From positions 1-6,519 of the forward strand of contig JBIKVN010000191.1 in NCBI GenBank assembly GCA_044356865.1: a stretch of DNA of 6,519 bases, read 5' to 3'. The DNA is from JBEIUL01 sp044356865 (GTDB lineage Bacteria > Planctomycetota > Phycisphaerae > Phycisphaerales > SM1A02). The notes below the pieces were generated by a model that saw nothing but the letters and a program-made list of their open reading frames with translations, did not search any database and was not told the DNA's origin. Position numbers and translations under genes: made by a program. This document shows, one piece after another, positions 1 to 6,211 of the stretch (position 1 is the first letter of the stretch; every line of letters starts with the position of its first letter).

Positions 1-821
1 CCGAGGATCACGATGCCGTCCTTGAGCGCGCCCTCCGGCGCGTTCATCGCCCAGCTCACGTTCAACTCGACCGTGAGGCCGCCCTCGAACCGGATCAACG
101 CGGTCGCCTGGTCCTCGACATCGAAGGTGCCGTCCGGCTTCGGCGGCCCCGCCCACATGTCGACGAAGCGGTAGCCCGCGATCGGGTGGCCGAAGGTCGA
201 GGTGCACGAGCCGCTCACCCGCGTCGCCTTCGGATGGCCCACGAGGTGCAGCACGACATCGAGGACATGCACCCCGAGATCGATGAGCGGCCCCCCGCCC
301 GACTTCGCCTTCGTGGTGAACCACCCGCCGAGGCCGGGGATCCCGCGGCGGCGGTAGAGCGAGCACTTGGCGTGGTAGACGCGGCCGAGCCGGCCGGCCG
401 AGGCGAACGCCTTCGCCGCCGCCACCGTCGGCGTGCCGCGGCAGACGAAACCGACCTGGACCGTCCGGCGTGATCGTTCCGCGGCCTCGGCGATCCGCAG
501 GCACTCGGCCTCGTCCATCGCCATCGGCTTCTCGAGCAGGACATGCTTGCCGGCCAGGAGCGCCGCGATCGCGTGCTCGGCGTGCAGGAAGTTGGGCGTG
601 GCGATCGCCACCGCGTCGACGTCGGGACGCCGGAGGAGGTCGGCCAGCGACGGGCTCGCCTGCGTCGGCTGCCCCGCCGCGGCCATCGCCCGGGCCAGGC
701 CCTCGGCCGATGCCGCGTTCGCATCCCACGCCCCGACCACCGCGACCCCGTTCCGGGCGGCGGCGCGGGCGTGGACGTTCCCGATCGAGCCGCTTCCGAT
801 GATGCCGAGCCGCATGGCCAT
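1..821 (-). CDS. Gfo/Idh/MocA family NAD(P)-dependent oxidoreductase, N-terminal part (3' end off the window)
   Basis: The frame is open from 821 down to the window edge, giving 274 codons of a family usually 330-390 residues long, so the C-terminus is missing. Seen: an N-terminal Rossmann fold with G9-S-G11-S-I-G14 (dinucleotide binding); ATPNFLH at about 74-80; the family signature GKHVLLEKP with E97-K98-P99, where the lysine is the usual catalytic/substrate-contacting residue; and, in the C-terminal domain, GGGPLIDLGVHVLD with D181 and H185, the conserved Asp/His pair of the active site. Family knowledge: these enzymes oxidise or reduce a hydroxyl of sugars, inositols or related polyols with NAD(P) in the cytoplasm. 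The substrate cannot be told from this fragment. The start at 821 is preferred over the in-frame ATG at 815 because GGAGGA lies 7 bases before it. The gene is divergent from the DadA-like gene. The family call is secure; the substrate is unknown. Confidence 0.93.
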   Translation of the reverse strand, partial: MAMRLGIIGSGSIGNVHARAAARNGVAVVGAWDANAASAEGLARAMAAAGQPTQASPSLADLLRRPDVDAVAIATPNFLHAEHAIAALLAGKHVLLEKPMAMDEAECLRIAEAAERSRRTVQVGFVCRGTPTVAAAKAFASAGRLGRVYHAKCSLYRRRGIPGLGGWFTTKAKSGGGPLIDLGVHVLDVVLHLVGHPKATRVSGSCTSTFGHPIAGYRFVDMWAGPPKPDGTFDVEDQATALIRFEGGLTVELNVSWAMNAPEGALKDGIVIL

Positions 822-828
822 GCGCGAG

Positions 829-834
829 TCCTCC
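829..834 (-). promoter_or_regulatory. Shine-Dalgarno sequence GGAGGA of the Gfo/Idh/MocA gene
   Basis: On the minus strand GGAGGA is followed by 7 bases and then ATG at 821. This decides the start: the second in-frame ATG (815) would be 13 bases away. It is the only textbook ribosome binding site in the window, in contrast with the four starts that lack one. Confidence 0.8.
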
Positions 835-853
835 GGTGACTTTCGTGGGGGGC

Positions 854-864
854 AAGATAGCCGC
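854..864 (-). promoter_or_regulatory. Candidate -10 promoter element (GCGGC-TATCTT) for the Gfo/Idh/MocA gene
   Basis: On the minus strand TATCTT lies 32 bases before the ATG at 821, so transcription would start near 846 and leave a leader of about 25 bases containing the GGAGGA. The preceding GCGGC resembles the GCCGN that precedes the other -10 motifs here. No clear -35 box is seen. This is inference from sequence only. Confidence 0.45.
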
Positions 865-867
865 GTC

Positions 868-884
868 GGCCGATAGAATCGGCC
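868..884. promoter_or_regulatory. Perfect 7-3-7 inverted repeat over the -10 of the DadA-like gene; candidate operator
   Basis: GGCCGAT at 868-874 and ATCGGCC at 878-884 are exact reverse complements around the centre AGA. The repeat covers the TAGAAT element and ends 2 bases before the ATG at 887. Because most or all of it would lie upstream of the predicted transcription start, a DNA-binding repressor site is more likely than an RNA hairpin. No regulator gene is next to it. Confidence 0.45.
869..879 (+). promoter_or_regulatory. Candidate extended -10 (GCCGA-TAGAAT), leaderless-type, for the DadA-like gene
   Basis: TAGAAT ends 7 bases before the ATG at 887, the spacing at which transcription begins on the A of the start codon. 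No Shine-Dalgarno sequence is present in those 7 bases. The 20 bases between this element and the opposing minus-strand TATCTT (854-859) leave room for only a compact divergent promoter. Confidence 0.55.
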
Positions 885-886
885 CT

Positions 887-2188
887 ATGGCCTCGACTCC
901 CCGCTCCGTGACGATCGTCGGCGCCGGCATCTGCGGCCTTTCGGCCGCGTGGCTCCTCGCCCGCCGCGGCGTGAAGGTCACGGTGCTCGAGCGCGACGCG
1001 GACGCGTACGCCGGCGGCGTCTCGGCCTCGTGCGGCAACGCGGGGCTGCTCTCGATCGGCCACTACCCGCTCACGCGGCCCGGGGTCTCGATCCGCGGCC
1101 TCAAGTGGATGCTGAGCTCGACCAGCCCGCTCTACATCAAGCCCCGGCTCGACGGCGAGCTGGTCTCTTGGCTCTGGAACTTCCACCGCCACTGCAGCCA
1201 GGACCACCTCGACGAGTGCATGCGGGTCCTCGGAGACATGGGCTTCAAGACCCTCGCCCTGTACGAGGAGATGATCCGCTCGGAAGGGATCGAGTGCGAC
1301 TACGCCCGCGACGGCTGGCTCGACGTGGTGCTGGACCCGGCGAACCTGGCGGCCGCCGAGGCCGAGGCGCGGGCGCTCGCGCCGCTCGGCTACTCGTACC
1401 GGCGCATGGAGGCCGACGAGGCCCGGGCGTTCGACCCGTGCCTGCGCGAGGGCATCGCGGGGGCCGTGCATTACCGCGACAGCGCCCACTGCGATCCCGG
1501 CGACTTCCTGCGACAGCTCGCCGCGGCCGTCGTGCGGAACGGCGTCGAGATCCGGCTCGGGGCCGAAGTCGACGGCTTCGTCCGCGACGCGAAGGGTCGG
1601 TGCGGCGGCGTTCGCCTCCTCGGCGGCGCGACCGTCGAGAGCGACGCGACGCTGCTCGCCGCGGGCATCTGGAGCGACGGGCTCGCCCGGGCCGCGGGCT
1701 TCCGCGTGCCGATGTTCGGGGCCCGCGGCTACCACCTGCAGCTCTCGGGCATGCCGGTGCCGCGCACCGGCATGGTGCTGCACGAGACTTTCGTCGCGGT
1801 CACCCCGATGCGCGACACCGTGCGGCTCGCGGGCACGCTCGAGATCGATCGCCTCGGCGAGCCCTGGCGGCGCGAGCGGCTCGCGATGCTGCCGAAGGGC
1901 GCCGCCCGCTACCTCAAGGGCGTCGAGCGCGCCGAACCCGCCAGCGCGACCCACGAGTGGGCCGGCTACCGGCCGTGCACGAGCGACGGGATGCCGGTCA
2001 TCGGCCCCGCCCCGCTTCCTGGCCTCTTCGTCTCGACCGGCCACGCGATGATGGGCATGACCCTCGGGCCGGTGAGCGCCCGCGCCGTCGTCGAGACGAT
2101 GTTCGGCGAGTCGCCGTGCGTCGACCTCTCGATGTGCCGCGCCGAGCGCTTCGGGCCGGTGGCGCGGATGTCCGCGGCGAGCTTCTGA
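887..2188 (+). CDS. DadA-like FAD-dependent D-amino-acid dehydrogenase/oxidoreductase (DAO fold)
   Basis: 433 residues, the usual length for DadA-type enzymes (about 410-435). Seen: N-terminal FAD-binding loop G12-A-G14-I-C-G17 followed by strand VTVLE with E35, which binds the ribose of FAD; GNAG at 50-53 followed by PLTRPG, typical of the DadA branch; WMLSSTSPLYIKPR at about 74-87; AVTPM and RLAGT in the substrate domain; and, near the C-terminus, GYRP at 360-363, TSDG at 365-368 and STGH at 383-386, the second FAD-binding region. Family knowledge: DadA oxidises D-amino acids to 2-oxo acids and ammonia, passing electrons to the membrane quinone pool. No signal peptide or membrane span is seen. 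ATG 887 is chosen because the protein then begins a few residues before the FAD strand and sits behind TAGAAT; an in-frame GTG at 836 would overlap the neighbour's promoter. Related imino-acid or glycine oxidases are not excluded, so the substrate is tentative. Confidence 0.88.
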   Translation: MASTPRSVTIVGAGICGLSAAWLLARRGVKVTVLERDADAYAGGVSASCGNAGLLSIGHYPLTRPGVSIRGLKWMLSSTSPLYIKPRLDGELVSWLWNFHRHCSQDHLDECMRVLGDMGFKTLALYEEMIRSEGIECDYARDGWLDVVLDPANLAAAEAEARALAPLGYSYRRMEADEARAFDPCLREGIAGAVHYRDSAHCDPGDFLRQLAAAVVRNGVEIRLGAEVDGFVRDAKGRCGGVRLLGGATVESDATLLAAGIWSDGLARAAGFRVPMFGARGYHLQLSGMPVPRTGMVLHETFVAVTPMRDTVRLAGTLEIDRLGEPWRRERLAMLPKGAARYLKGVERAEPASATHEWAGYRPCTSDGMPVIGPAPLPGLFVSTGHAMMGMTLGPVSARAVVETMFGESPCVDLSMCRAERFGPVARMSAASF

Positions 2189-2189
2189 G

Positions 2190-3092
2190 TCACCAGAGCA
2201 TCGCGGCCCCGAACACCCCGCTCGAGTCGCCGTGCATGGCCCGGCGGACCGGTGTCGTGCAGCAGTCCCCGAAGACGAGCTCGGCGAGCCGCGGCGGAAC
2301 GCGTTCGTAGATCGCCTCGACGTTGCTCACGCCGCCGCCGAGCACGATGCAGTCGGGGTCGAGCAGGTTGACGACCGAAGCGAGCGAGAGGGCGAGGCCC
2401 TCGACGAGGCGGTCGATCGTGGCGGAAGCCTTGGCGTCGCCGGACGCGGCGCGACGGGCGATCTCGGGAAGCGGAAGCGATTCACCGGTGCGTTCGCGAT
2501 GGTCGCGTTCGATCGCGGGCCCCGAAAGGAACTGCTCGCGGCAGCCCGCGAGGCCGCAGTAGCAGGGCCGCGCGTCGCGTTCGGCGCGATCCGTCCCGGG
2601 CATCGGGCTGTGCCCCCACTCGCCGGCGACGCCGTTGCGGCCGTCGCGGGCCTTGCCGTCGATGACCACGCCCCCGCCGACGCCCGTGCCGAGGATGACG
2701 CCGAAGACGACGCCCGCCCCGCGGCCCGCCCCGGTCACCGCTTCCGACAGCGCGAAGCAGTTCGCGTCGTTCGTCGCCCGCACCGCGCGGCCGAGCCGCC
2801 GGGCGACATCGGTCACGAACGGCCGGCCGTTCATGCAGGTCGAGTTCGAGTTGCGGTGCAGCCCGCTCACCGGGCTCGTCGAGCCGGGATGGCCGAGGCC
2901 GACGGTGGCCCTCGCCGAGAGCTCGCGCTCGCACGCCTCGACCAGCGCCGCGATCGTCGCGACCGTCGCGTCGTAGTCGCCCTGCGGCGTCGCGAGGCGA
3001 TTCCGCCAGAGCGTCGCGCCGGCCGGATCGATCGCCACCACCTCGATCTTCGTGCCTCCGACATCGACGCCGATCCGGACCGGTGCGGTCAC
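2190..3092 (-). CDS. mak: ROK-family sugar kinase, fructokinase (Mak)-like
   Basis: 300 residues, full length for ROK sugar kinases. Seen: phosphate-binding D10-V-G-G-T-K15; NDANC at 108-112 with D109 as the expected catalytic base; GTGVGGG at 135-141; GEWGH at 158-162 followed by the zinc site C177-Y-C179-G-L-A-G-C184, with the His of GEWGH as the fourth ligand; LDPDCIVLGGG near 244-254; and a C-terminal CTTPVRRAMHGDSSGV. That tail, and CYCG followed by ExFxSG, resemble E. coli fructokinase Mak more than NagK or glucokinase. Expected reaction: ATP-dependent phosphorylation of fructose (or mannose) to the 6-phosphate in the cytoplasm. The start is GTG at 3092, overlapping the TGA of the upstream hutG-like gene as GTGA, with GGGGGA 5 bases ahead. 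The two genes therefore form one operon with likely translational coupling. ROK membership is secure; the exact sugar is inferred. Confidence 0.9.
   Translation of the reverse strand: MTAPVRIGVDVGGTKIEVVAIDPAGATLWRNRLATPQGDYDATVATIAALVEACERELSARATVGLGHPGSTSPVSGLHRNSNSTCMNGRPFVTDVARRLGRAVRATNDANCFALSEAVTGAGRGAGVVFGVILGTGVGGGVVIDGKARDGRNGVAGEWGHSPMPGTDRAERDARPCYCGLAGCREQFLSGPAIERDHRERTGESLPLPEIARRAASGDAKASATIDRLVEGLALSLASVVNLLDPDCIVLGGGVSNVEAIYERVPPRLAELVFGDCCTTPVRRAMHGDSSGVFGAAMLW
3089..3092 (-). other. GTGA stop/start overlap coupling the hutG-like and ROK kinase genes
   Basis: On the minus strand the kinase start GTG and the hydrolase stop TGA share bases in the tetranucleotide GTGA. Such overlaps normally indicate co-transcription and reinitiation by the same ribosome. 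A GGGGGA inside the end of the upstream gene may also recruit ribosomes directly. Confidence 0.85.
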
Positions 3093-4051
3093 GGGCGTCC
3101 CCCGAAGCGGGCGTCGATCGCGTGCCAGAGGAGCGACGCGCCGAGCCGCGCCGTCCGCCCGTCAAGATCGAGTGACGGGTTCAACTCGGCGAGGTCGATC
3201 GCGGCGATCCGCGAGTCGGCGGCCAGGCCGCGGACGAACGCCACCGCGTGATCGTCGGGCACGATGCCGAGCGAGGTCGGGGCCGAGACGCCGGGCGCGG
3301 CCGCGGCGCTGAACGCGTCGAGATCGATCGAGAAGGAGACCGCGTCGGTTCCCGCGAGGAACGCGTCGAGCGAACCCGCGACGCACCGCCCCCGCCCGTG
3401 CATCTCGACGCCGAGCGAGCGGGCTCTTTCCAGCAGCCCTCGGGTGTTCCCGGTCGGCTGGATCCCGACGATCGCATAGTGCAGCCGGCCGCCGCGGGCG
3501 ACGCATTCATCCGAGGCCTGCGAGTACGACGTTCCCGAGTTCGGCCCGTCGGCGGGAACCGGCCGCAGGTCGAGGTGGGCATCGAGGTTGATCGCCCCGA
3601 CGACACCCTCGCGCCCGCGCCGCACGCCAAGCCAACTGCCGAACGCGAGATCATGCCCGCCCCCGAGAACGACCGGCAGCGAGCCCGCCTGCACGGCCCG
3701 CGCGACGAGCTTCGCGAGCAATTCCTGCGTCGCCGCAACGTCCTCGCCGGCGATATCGCCGAGGTCGAACATCCGGAGCGAGTCGGACACCGTCGGCAAC
3801 CCCGCGAGCGCCGACCGCAGCGCATCCGGCCCCGCCGCCGCCCCCGTCCGCCCGCGGTTCCGCCGCACGCCCTCATCGCAGGCGTAGCCGATGAAGGCGA
3901 CGCTGCCGGCGGAAATCGCATCGTCGGCCCCGAGCGGCCGCACCACCTGGTGGAACCGCCGCACCGCCGGCTCGTCGCCGTCGACGCGACCGGCCCAGAG
4001 TCCGGGGATCGCCGGACGCAGCGCGGCGCGGATCGGATCGGGAACGCCCAT
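3089..4051 (-). CDS. hutG: Formimidoylglutamase (HutG)-like arginase-superfamily hydrolase
   Basis: 320 residues, normal for this superfamily. The binuclear manganese ligands are all present: GGGH with H133; DAHLD with D157, H159 and D161; SIDLD with D243 and D245. Features favouring HutG over agmatinase or arginase are GGGH in place of GGDH, SGTSYSQ at 172-178, NTRGLLERA at about 202-210, APGVSAP after the last metal motif, and the tail AELNPSLDLDGRTAR at about 288-302. HutG enzymes commonly have GGGHE; here the residue after His is Asp (D134). Expected reaction: N-formimidoyl-L-glutamate + water to L-glutamate + formamide, the last step of one histidine degradation route. No hutH, hutU or hutI is in view, so the pathway is not confirmed. 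The frame stays open for 260 codons beyond the chosen start, but that stretch is the antisense of the peptidase gene. ATG 4051 follows a -10 motif and gives a normal-length protein. It is first in an operon with the ROK kinase. Confidence 0.82.
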   Translation of the reverse strand: MGVPDPIRAALRPAIPGLWAGRVDGDEPAVRRFHQVVRPLGADDAISAGSVAFIGYACDEGVRRNRGRTGAAAGPDALRSALAGLPTVSDSLRMFDLGDIAGEDVAATQELLAKLVARAVQAGSLPVVLGGGHDLAFGSWLGVRRGREGVVGAINLDAHLDLRPVPADGPNSGTSYSQASDECVARGGRLHYAIVGIQPTGNTRGLLERARSLGVEMHGRGRCVAGSLDAFLAGTDAVSFSIDLDAFSAAAAPGVSAPTSLGIVPDDHAVAFVRGLAADSRIAAIDLAELNPSLDLDGRTARLGASLLWHAIDARFGGRP

Positions 4052-4058
4052 GACTTCG

Positions 4059-4069
4059 AGTGTACCGGC
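4059..4069 (-). promoter_or_regulatory. Candidate extended -10 (GCCGG-TACACT), leaderless-type, for the hutG-kinase operon
   Basis: On the minus strand TACACT ends 7 bases before the ATG at 4051, and there is no Shine-Dalgarno sequence in between. The same GCCGG-TA block occurs on the opposite strand for the peptidase gene, arranged symmetrically. Confidence 0.55.
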
Positions 4070-4084
4070 GCCCTCCGGCCGGTA
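4063..4084. promoter_or_regulatory. Symmetric divergent promoter core: 7-bp inverted repeat, 8-base centre
   Basis: TACCGGC at 4063-4069 and GCCGGTA at 4078-4084 are exact reverse complements separated by 8 bases. Their outer TA dinucleotides are the first two bases of the two divergent -10 hexamers, which lie back to back 18 bases apart. Two polymerases could hardly bind at once, so the hutG operon and the peptidase gene are probably expressed competitively or under one shared regulator. This is inference. Confidence 0.5.
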
Positions 4085-4088
4085 GCAT
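4078..4088 (+). promoter_or_regulatory. Candidate extended -10 (GCCGG-TAGCAT), leaderless-type, for the S9 peptidase gene
   Basis: TAGCAT ends 6 bases before the ATG at 4095. The six bases between are CGGGGC, too close to the start to act as a ribosome binding site, which supports a leaderless transcript. Confidence 0.55.
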
Positions 4089-4102
4089 CGGGGCATGCCC
4101 CG
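4089..4102. repeat. Perfect 14-bp palindrome centred on the peptidase start codon
   Basis: CGGGGCATGCCCCG reads the same on both strands and contains the ATG at 4095. It abuts the TAGCAT element. If the mRNA starts at the ATG, only half of the palindrome is transcribed, so any function would be at the DNA level, for example a dimeric protein site. Chance in a GC-rich region is quite possible. Confidence 0.4.
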
Positions 4103-6191
4103 CACCGCACCGCGCCCGAACCCCCCCGCCCGACGGCCGATCTCGATCGACGACCTCCGCTGCCTCGTCGGCGTCGCCGACCCGTCGCTCTCGCCCGACG
4201 GGTCGCGCCTCGCGATGGTCCGCAGCCAGGTCTCGGCGAATCTCCGCAGCGAGACCTCGATCTGGATCGTCGCGACCGACGGGAAAGGCTCGCCGCGGGC
4301 GCTGACCGCCGGGCCGAAAGACCGCCTCCCCCGCTTCAGCCCCGACGGGAAACGGCTCGCCTTCGTCCGCGGCGGCGAGGCGGGGGCGCAGCTCGCGATC
4401 CTCGATCTCGCCGGCGGCGGCGAGGCCCGCACGCTGACGCGTTTCCCCGAGGGCTCGATCCGTTCGTTCCGCTGGTCTCCCGACGGCCGCACGATCGCGG
4501 TCGCCTTCCGCGCGACCGAACCCGAGTGGACGAAGGCCGCCCGCGACGCCCGCCGCGAGGCCGGCGATCCCGAGCCGCCGCGGGTGATCACCACCGCGTG
4601 GCATCGGCTCGACGGCGACGGCCACTTCGGCGCCGCCCGCCACCGGCTGCACCTGGTCGACGCGTCGACCGGTTCCGGCGAGGTCGCGTACGCGCTCGAC
4701 ACCCTCGGCAACTTCTCGTTCGACTTCGCCCCCGACTCGACCCGCATCGCCCTTGCGACGAACCGCAATCCCGACGCCCTCTTCAAGCCGTGGGCCGACG
4801 AGCTGGCGATCCTCGACCTCGCGAAGGGCACGCTCGAGCCGGTCGCGGGGCTGCCGATCGGGCCGAAGTCCGCGATCGCGTGGAGCCCGGACGGGAACCA
4901 TCTCGCGTGGGCCGGCCGCCGCGGCCGTGACGGGAGCTACAGCACGGAGAACCTCGAGCTGTGGACGTGCCGAGTCGGGGGGCGGGCGAAAGGCCCCGCC
5001 AAAGCCCGCTCGCTCACGCATTCCGAGGATCTCTGCCTCGCCGCCGCGACCCTCAGCGATGCCGCCGAGGCGAGCTGGGACGCGACCGTGCTCTGGTCGC
5101 CCGACTCGCGCTCGATCCTGACCCGCATCGGTCGCGAGGGCGAGGGGCATCTTCTCGCCGTGCCGCTCGATGGCACGCGCTCCCGCTTCCTGACCGACGG
5201 CCCGTTCGAGCAGACCTTCGGGAACGCCGTCGCCGGGCCCGATGGCTCGATGCTCGTCGCGACGCTCCGCACCTCGGCGACGCGGCCGGTCGAGGCGTTC
5301 GTCGCCGGCGTTCCCGCGAAGGGCACCCGGGCTAGCGTTCGTGCGCTCACGGCCTTCAACGCGGCACTCCTCGCCGAACTCGACCTCGCCGAACCCGAGT
5401 CGCATCGCGTGAGACGCCGCGACGGCACCGGCTCGACGCACGTCTGGATCCTCCGCCCCCCGCCGTCGGCCCCGAAGTCCGGCCCGAAATCCAGGAAATC
5501 GGACCGCTCGGGCATCGTGCAGGTCCATGGCGGCCCGCACGCCCAGTACGGCGTCGCCTTCTTCCACGAGATGCAGCTGCTCGCGGCCCAGGGCCATGTG
5601 GTCGCCTTCGGGAACCCGCGGGGCAGCAAGGGCTACGGCCGCGACCACTGCGCCGCGATCCGCGGCCGGTGGGGCACCGTCGACTGGGAGGACGTCTCAG
5701 ACACCATCGATTTCCTGCGCGGACTGAAGGGCGTCGACCCGTCGCGGGTCGGCATCTCGGGCGGCAGCTACGGCGGCTACATGACCAACTGGGCCATCGC
5801 CCACCGCCGCGACCTCAAGGCCGCGATCACCGACCGGTGCGTCTCGAACCTGCTCTCGTTCGCGGGCAACAGCGACTACCCCATCTTCCCCGGCGAGTAC
5901 TGGTCGGGCACGACCTGGGACTCGCCCGAGGCGCTCTGGGCCTCGAGCCCGATCCGCCTCTTCAAGGGCGTGCGGACGCCGACCCTCATCATCCACTCCG
6001 AGGGCGACCTCCGCTGCAACATCGAGCAGGCCGAGCAGGTGCACGCGGCCCTCTGCGTGCAGGGCGTGCCGACACGGTTCGTGCGCTACCCCGTCTCGAC
6101 GAGCCACGGGATGAGCCGCAACGGCCCGCCCGCCCTCCGGATGCACCGCCTGAAGGAGATCCTCGCGTGGTGGGAGCGCTGGCTCCGGTAG
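4095..6191 (+). CDS. S9C-type serine peptidase (acylaminoacyl-peptidase-like, prolyl oligopeptidase family)
   Basis: 698 residues, normal for family S9C. The N-terminal two thirds is a beta-propeller with PD40/WD40-like blades, seen as recurring SPDG or PDS motifs near residues 31, 80, 126, 212, 263 and 334. A Lys/Ser/Pro-rich stretch (about 457-472, containing PKSGPKSRKS) precedes the alpha/beta-hydrolase domain. Catalytic elements are complete: HGGPH at 478-482 (oxyanion loop), GGSYGG with nucleophile S558, EGD with D638, and SHGMSR with H671. RCVSNLLSF after the nucleophile and IEQAEQ after the Asp are typical of bacterial acylaminoacyl peptidases. Expected role: release of N-acylated or other N-terminal residues from short peptides, with the propeller restricting access. 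No signal peptide is visible, so it is probably cytoplasmic. It is divergent from the hutG operon and ends 20 bases before folE. The family is secure; substrate preference is inferred. Confidence 0.94.
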   Translation: MPRTAPRPNPPARRPISIDDLRCLVGVADPSLSPDGSRLAMVRSQVSANLRSETSIWIVATDGKGSPRALTAGPKDRLPRFSPDGKRLAFVRGGEAGAQLAILDLAGGGEARTLTRFPEGSIRSFRWSPDGRTIAVAFRATEPEWTKAARDARREAGDPEPPRVITTAWHRLDGDGHFGAARHRLHLVDASTGSGEVAYALDTLGNFSFDFAPDSTRIALATNRNPDALFKPWADELAILDLAKGTLEPVAGLPIGPKSAIAWSPDGNHLAWAGRRGRDGSYSTENLELWTCRVGGRAKGPAKARSLTHSEDLCLAAATLSDAAEASWDATVLWSPDSRSILTRIGREGEGHLLAVPLDGTRSRFLTDGPFEQTFGNAVAGPDGSMLVATLRTSATRPVEAFVAGVPAKGTRASVRALTAFNAALLAELDLAEPESHRVRRRDGTGSTHVWILRPPPSAPKSGPKSRKSDRSGIVQVHGGPHAQYGVAFFHEMQLLAAQGHVVAFGNPRGSKGYGRDHCAAIRGRWGTVDWEDVSDTIDFLRGLKGVDPSRVGISGGSYGGYMTNWAIAHRRDLKAAITDRCVSNLLSFAGNSDYPIFPGEYWSGTTWDSPEALWASSPIRLFKGVRTPTLIIHSEGDLRCNIEQAEQVHAALCVQGVPTRFVRYPVSTSHGMSRNGPPALRMHRLKEILAWWERWLR

Positions 6192-6200
6192 GCCGCTACC
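6173..6200. repeat. Two abutting perfect hairpins at the peptidase gene end and folE promoter
   Basis: GGAGC-gctg-GCTCC (6173-6186) is followed directly by GGTAG-gccg-CTACC (6187-6200), each a 5-bp stem with a 4-base loop. They include the peptidase stop TAG and the first four bases of the TACCAT element. There is no T-run, so this is not a classical intrinsic terminator. It could slow polymerase leaving the peptidase gene, or the second repeat could be a regulator site for folE. Confidence 0.35.
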
Positions 6201-6202
6201 AT
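6192..6202 (+). promoter_or_regulatory. Candidate extended -10 (GCCGC-TACCAT) for folE
   Basis: TACCAT begins 5 bases after the peptidase stop codon and ends 9 bases before the ATG at 6212. The 9 bases between contain no Shine-Dalgarno sequence. This suggests folE has its own promoter and is not simply read through from the peptidase gene, with a leader of zero to about two bases. Confidence 0.5.
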
Positions 6203-6211
6203 GCCCGCCCC

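Noticed and set aside
836..886. GTG at 836 as an alternative start of the DadA-like gene, adding 17 residues.
   Set aside because: The extra residues are not family-like, the start would lie over the divergent promoter and next to the opposing GGAGGA, and ATG 887 places the FAD strand at the usual distance from the N-terminus.
215..2044. A 609-codon minus-strand open frame crossing the dehydrogenase start, the intergenic region and much of the DadA-like gene.
   Set aside because: It reads an off-frame of the true dehydrogenase and the antisense of the DadA-like gene, is rich in Arg/Ala/Gly, and shows no domain. High GC content makes such stop-free shadows common.
2164..2175. GCGGA-TG-TCCGC near the end of the DadA-like gene as a terminator stem.
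   Set aside because: A two-base loop is too tight for a stable RNA hairpin, and no T-run follows.
3248..4930. A 560-codon plus-strand open frame opposite hutG and overlapping the start of the peptidase.
   Set aside because: It is strongly Arg/Pro-rich, antisense to the metal-binding motifs of the hydrolase and out of frame with the peptidase, with no domain of its own.
5333..5338. TAGCGT inside the peptidase gene as an internal promoter.
   Set aside because: It lacks the GCCG block and no start codon of a plausible gene follows at the leaderless spacing.
5470..5505. Imperfect short direct repeat CCCGAAGTCC / CCCGAAATCC in the peptidase gene.
   Set aside because: It encodes the Pro/Lys/Ser-rich linker (PKSGPKSRKS) between propeller and hydrolase domains; it is ordinary coding low complexity and not a mobile or regulatory repeat.
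3873..5648. A 591-codon minus-strand open frame opposite the S9 peptidase, and the 260-codon upstream extension of the hutG frame (4052-4831).
   Set aside because: Both are antisense to a gene with a complete catalytic triad, have low-complexity Arg/Ala/Gly composition, and show no recognisable motif. The hutG start at 4051 with its -10 gives a normal-length protein.
6201..6203. ATG at 6201 as the folE start.
   Set aside because: It is out of frame with the FolE motifs and overlaps the TACCAT element; ATG 6212 is in frame.
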